DNA from: Mycolicibacterium sp. 018/SC-01/001
Lineage (GTDB): Bacteria; Actinomycetota; Actinomycetes; Mycobacteriales; Mycobacteriaceae
Direction: 5' to 3'
Length of the DNA stretch: 64,000 nucleotides
Assembly: GCF_007096635.1 (NCBI RefSeq)
Contig: NZ_VKAA01000001.1
Coordinates: 124,001 to 188,000 of the forward strand
In this document: one piece after another, positions 63,201-64,000 of the stretch
Numbering within the stretch: position 1 is the stretch's first letter
Layout of the letters: each line of letters opens with the position of its first letter
Translations under genes and position numbers: made by a program
The notes under the pieces: model-generated
What the model saw: the letters and a program-made list of their open reading frames with translations, nothing else
Told to the model about the DNA's origin: nothing
The model's database searches: none

Positions 63201-63507
63201 CCAGCGCCCGTTCGGGCATCGCAACGGCGTCATCGAGGTGCCCCAGTGGCGCATCCTGCCGGACCGCTTCGGCGCCGAGGCCAACTCGCCGGTGATGGAC
63301 TACCTCGGCGGCGGCCCGCTGGGCATCACCGAACTGCTGCTGCGCGCCACGACCGTGCCGACCTATCTGAAGTACGACTGGTTCCGTGACTGGGGCGCGC
63401 TGCAGCAGCTCACGCCGTACTACCCGGGCGCGGAGGTGGCTCGGCTGGATCTCGGTTCGGCAACGCGTAGCGGGCTGTGGAGCCCGGCGCCGCTGCGTCT
63501 GTCCTAG
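60283..63507 (+). CDS. embC: arabinosyltransferase EmbC
   Basis: 1074 residues (M. tuberculosis 1094); polymerises the arabinan of lipoarabinomannan and is an ethambutol target. The GT-C motif is GANTSDDGYILTMARVSENA with the paired aspartates; also MANYYRWFGTPESPFGWYYD and the proline motif region LIIGALTLFSGPTGIAAVGA. The C-terminal carbohydrate-binding domain (from about 720) includes WYRLPAGWSDGDRSD and PFGHRNGVIEVPQWRILPDR. Order after aftA and before embA supports embC over embA/B. GTG 60283, 4 bp after aftA. Confidence 0.94.
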   Translation: MAEQRATGGNHRTARLIAIVAGLLGTLLAVATPLLPVEQTTAALNWPQNGALASVDAPLIGYVATDLEITIPCQAAAGLDRPGRSVLLSTVPKQAPKAVDRGLLIERVNNDLLVIVRNTPVVTAPLDQVLSPACRELRFTAHADKVTGEFVGLTQPPDSSDAGQPLRGERGGYDFRPQIVGVFTDLSGPAPPGLQFSATVDSRYSTSPTVLKLVAMIVGVALTIIALGALHVLDSADGRRHKRFLPPRWWSLSPLDGLVTVVMVWWHFVGANTSDDGYILTMARVSENAGYMANYYRWFGTPESPFGWYYDLLALWAHVSTTSVWMRLPTLLMGLACWWVISREVIPRLGDAVKHSRAAAWTAAGLFLAFWLPLNNGLRPEPIIALGILLTWCSVERGVATSRLLPVAIALIIGALTLFSGPTGIAAVGALLVAIGPLKTIVAAHVSRFGYWALLAPIAAAGTVTIFLIFRDQTLAAELQASTFKSAVGPSLAWFDEHIRYSRLFTTSPDGSVARRFAVLTLLLALAVSVAMSLRKGRIPGTALGPSRRIVGITIIAFLAMMFTPTKWTHHFGVFAGLAGSLGALAAVAISTAAMRSRRNRTVFTAAVLFLTALSFATVNGWWYVSNFGVPWSNSFPEWHFGFTTILLGLSVLALLVAAWIHFSGRDSRPAPEHEKRWRAVARAPLAIATWALIVFEVGSLTLAMTGQYPAWTVGRSNLEALTGKTCGMAEDVMVEQDPNAGFLTPINATVATALGAQRSEGFSPNGIPADVSADPVSEQPGSDNFADSDSSAVTDGEAGTEGGTTAAAGINGSRARLPYNLNPARTPVLGSWRGGTQAPAFLRSAWYRLPAGWSDGDRSDSLLVVSAAGRFDPDDLIVQWARDSDPDDTPGGSLGFGDVGAAPAWRNLRAPLSAIPSDATRIRLVATDDDLSPTHWIALTPPRIPALRTLQDVVGSTDPVLLDWLVGLAFPCQRPFGHRNGVIEVPQWRILPDRFGAEANSPVMDYLGGGPLGITELLLRATTVPTYLKYDWFRDWGALQQLTPYYPGAEVARLDLGSATRSGLWSPAPLRLS

Positions 63508-63528
63508 ACACGTCTACCATCGAGCCTC

Positions 63529-64000
63529 GTGCCTGCCCGCAGTTCCCGACTCGTCGCGATCCTCGCGGGAGCCCTGGGACTTCTCGGCATCCTGTGCTGC
63601 GCGGTCACTCCGCTGCTGCCGGTGACCCAGCAGACCGCCACCATCCTCTGGCCGCAGGGTGCCGGCGCCGACGGCACCGTCAGCGACGTCACCGCCCCGC
63701 TGGTCTCGGGCGCCCCCAAGTCGCTCGACGTCACGATCCCGTGCACTGCGGTGGCGAGCCTGCCCGCCGCCGGCGGTGTGGTGTTCTCCACGATCCCGGC
63801 CGACGGCATCGACGCCGGCCGTAACGGCCTGTTCGTGCGCGCCAACGCCGACGTCGTCTACGTCGCGTTCCGCGACACCGTCGCCGCCGTCGCACCCCGC
63901 CAGGACGTCGACCGCGGTGCGTGCAGCGCGCTACGGCTGTGGGCGAACGTCGGTGCGGTGGGTGCCGACTTCGTCGGCATCCCCGGCGCGACGGGCACCC
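63529..64000 (+). CDS. embA: arabinosyltransferase EmbA, 5' part
   Basis: First 157 codons only; the gene runs out of the window. GTG 63529 begins VPARSSRLVAILAGALGLLG with a transmembrane helix, then the periplasmic region PLLPVTQQTATILWPQ, parallel to EmbC's PLLPVEQTTAALNWPQ. Position immediately after embC and the paralogy identify embA, which with EmbB makes the terminal arabinan of arabinogalactan. No Shine-Dalgarno is evident; translation may couple to embC 21 bp upstream. Confidence 0.9.
   Translation, partial: MPARSSRLVAILAGALGLLGILCCAVTPLLPVTQQTATILWPQGAGADGTVSDVTAPLVSGAPKSLDVTIPCTAVASLPAAGGVVFSTIPADGIDAGRNGLFVRANADVVYVAFRDTVAAVAPRQDVDRGACSALRLWANVGAVGADFVGIPGATGT

Overview
The window is high-GC actinobacterial DNA whose gene order matches the Rv3752c–Rv3794 stretch of Mycobacterium tuberculosis (tadA–tyrA–proXVWZ, alkylsulfatase, hisC2/pat, echA21, Rv3777–Rv3783, Rv3789–dprE1–dprE2–aftA–embC–embA). 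It is interspersed with catabolic and secretion genes typical of environmental species. A fast-growing Mycolicibacterium-type organism fits best. All identifications come from reading motifs and remembered homologues; no database was searched.

Layout. 0–9 kb: a cut tgt gene, LpqH-type lipoprotein, small secreted and acidic proteins, a mannitol-type PTS permease with a DeoR regulator and a divergent zinc dehydrogenase, a CsbD protein, a long secreted protein, a von Willebrand A protein and tRNA-Ser(CGA). 9–22 kb: tadA and its partner, tyrA, a compatible-solute ABC operon (proX-V-W-Z plus a glycolipid-binding-family gene), a LapA-like protein, transglutaminase, phosphotransferase, histidine phosphatase, SDR, class III alkylsulfatase, cupin, YjbR and phosphoesterase genes. 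22–29.5 kb: an esxF–esxE–cpnT type VII toxin locus, the most interesting part of the window. 30–36 kb: TetR, tRNA-Arg and tRNA-Ser, pat/hisC2, lipoprotein, echA21, MHS permease, cutinase, another tRNA-Ser, MarR. 36–44 kb: quinone oxidoreductase, a class V aminotransferase homologue lacking its PLP lysine, a GT-C-like membrane protein, the proteasome activator pafE, and the galactan-initiation/export genes wzt–glfT1–wzm. 44–53 kb: FMN split-barrel, AhpD-like, MocR and Ddn-like genes, then a GntR-controlled catabolic cluster (MHS permease, aldehyde dehydrogenase, DapA-family lyase, DhaK, DhaL). 53–64 kb: a 13E12-family HNH gene with a perfect SOS box, then the arabinan-assembly operon GtrA–membrane protein–dprE1–dprE2–aftA–embC–embA, running off the end.

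The 22–29 kb locus has two WXG100 proteins (EsxF- and EsxE-like), an 874-residue protein with the N-terminal half of CpnT, and a C-terminal domain that I cannot match to the TNT NAD-glycohydrolase of M. tuberculosis CpnT. At the C-terminal domain the base composition falls. Five short, mostly overlapping same-strand genes follow, the natural candidates for immunity proteins; one is broken by an in-frame TAG. I read this as a polymorphic CpnT toxin with a swapped warhead and an immunity array.

No intergenic stretch exceeds 300 bases. I saw no insertion sequence, integrase, CRISPR array, rRNA or riboswitch.
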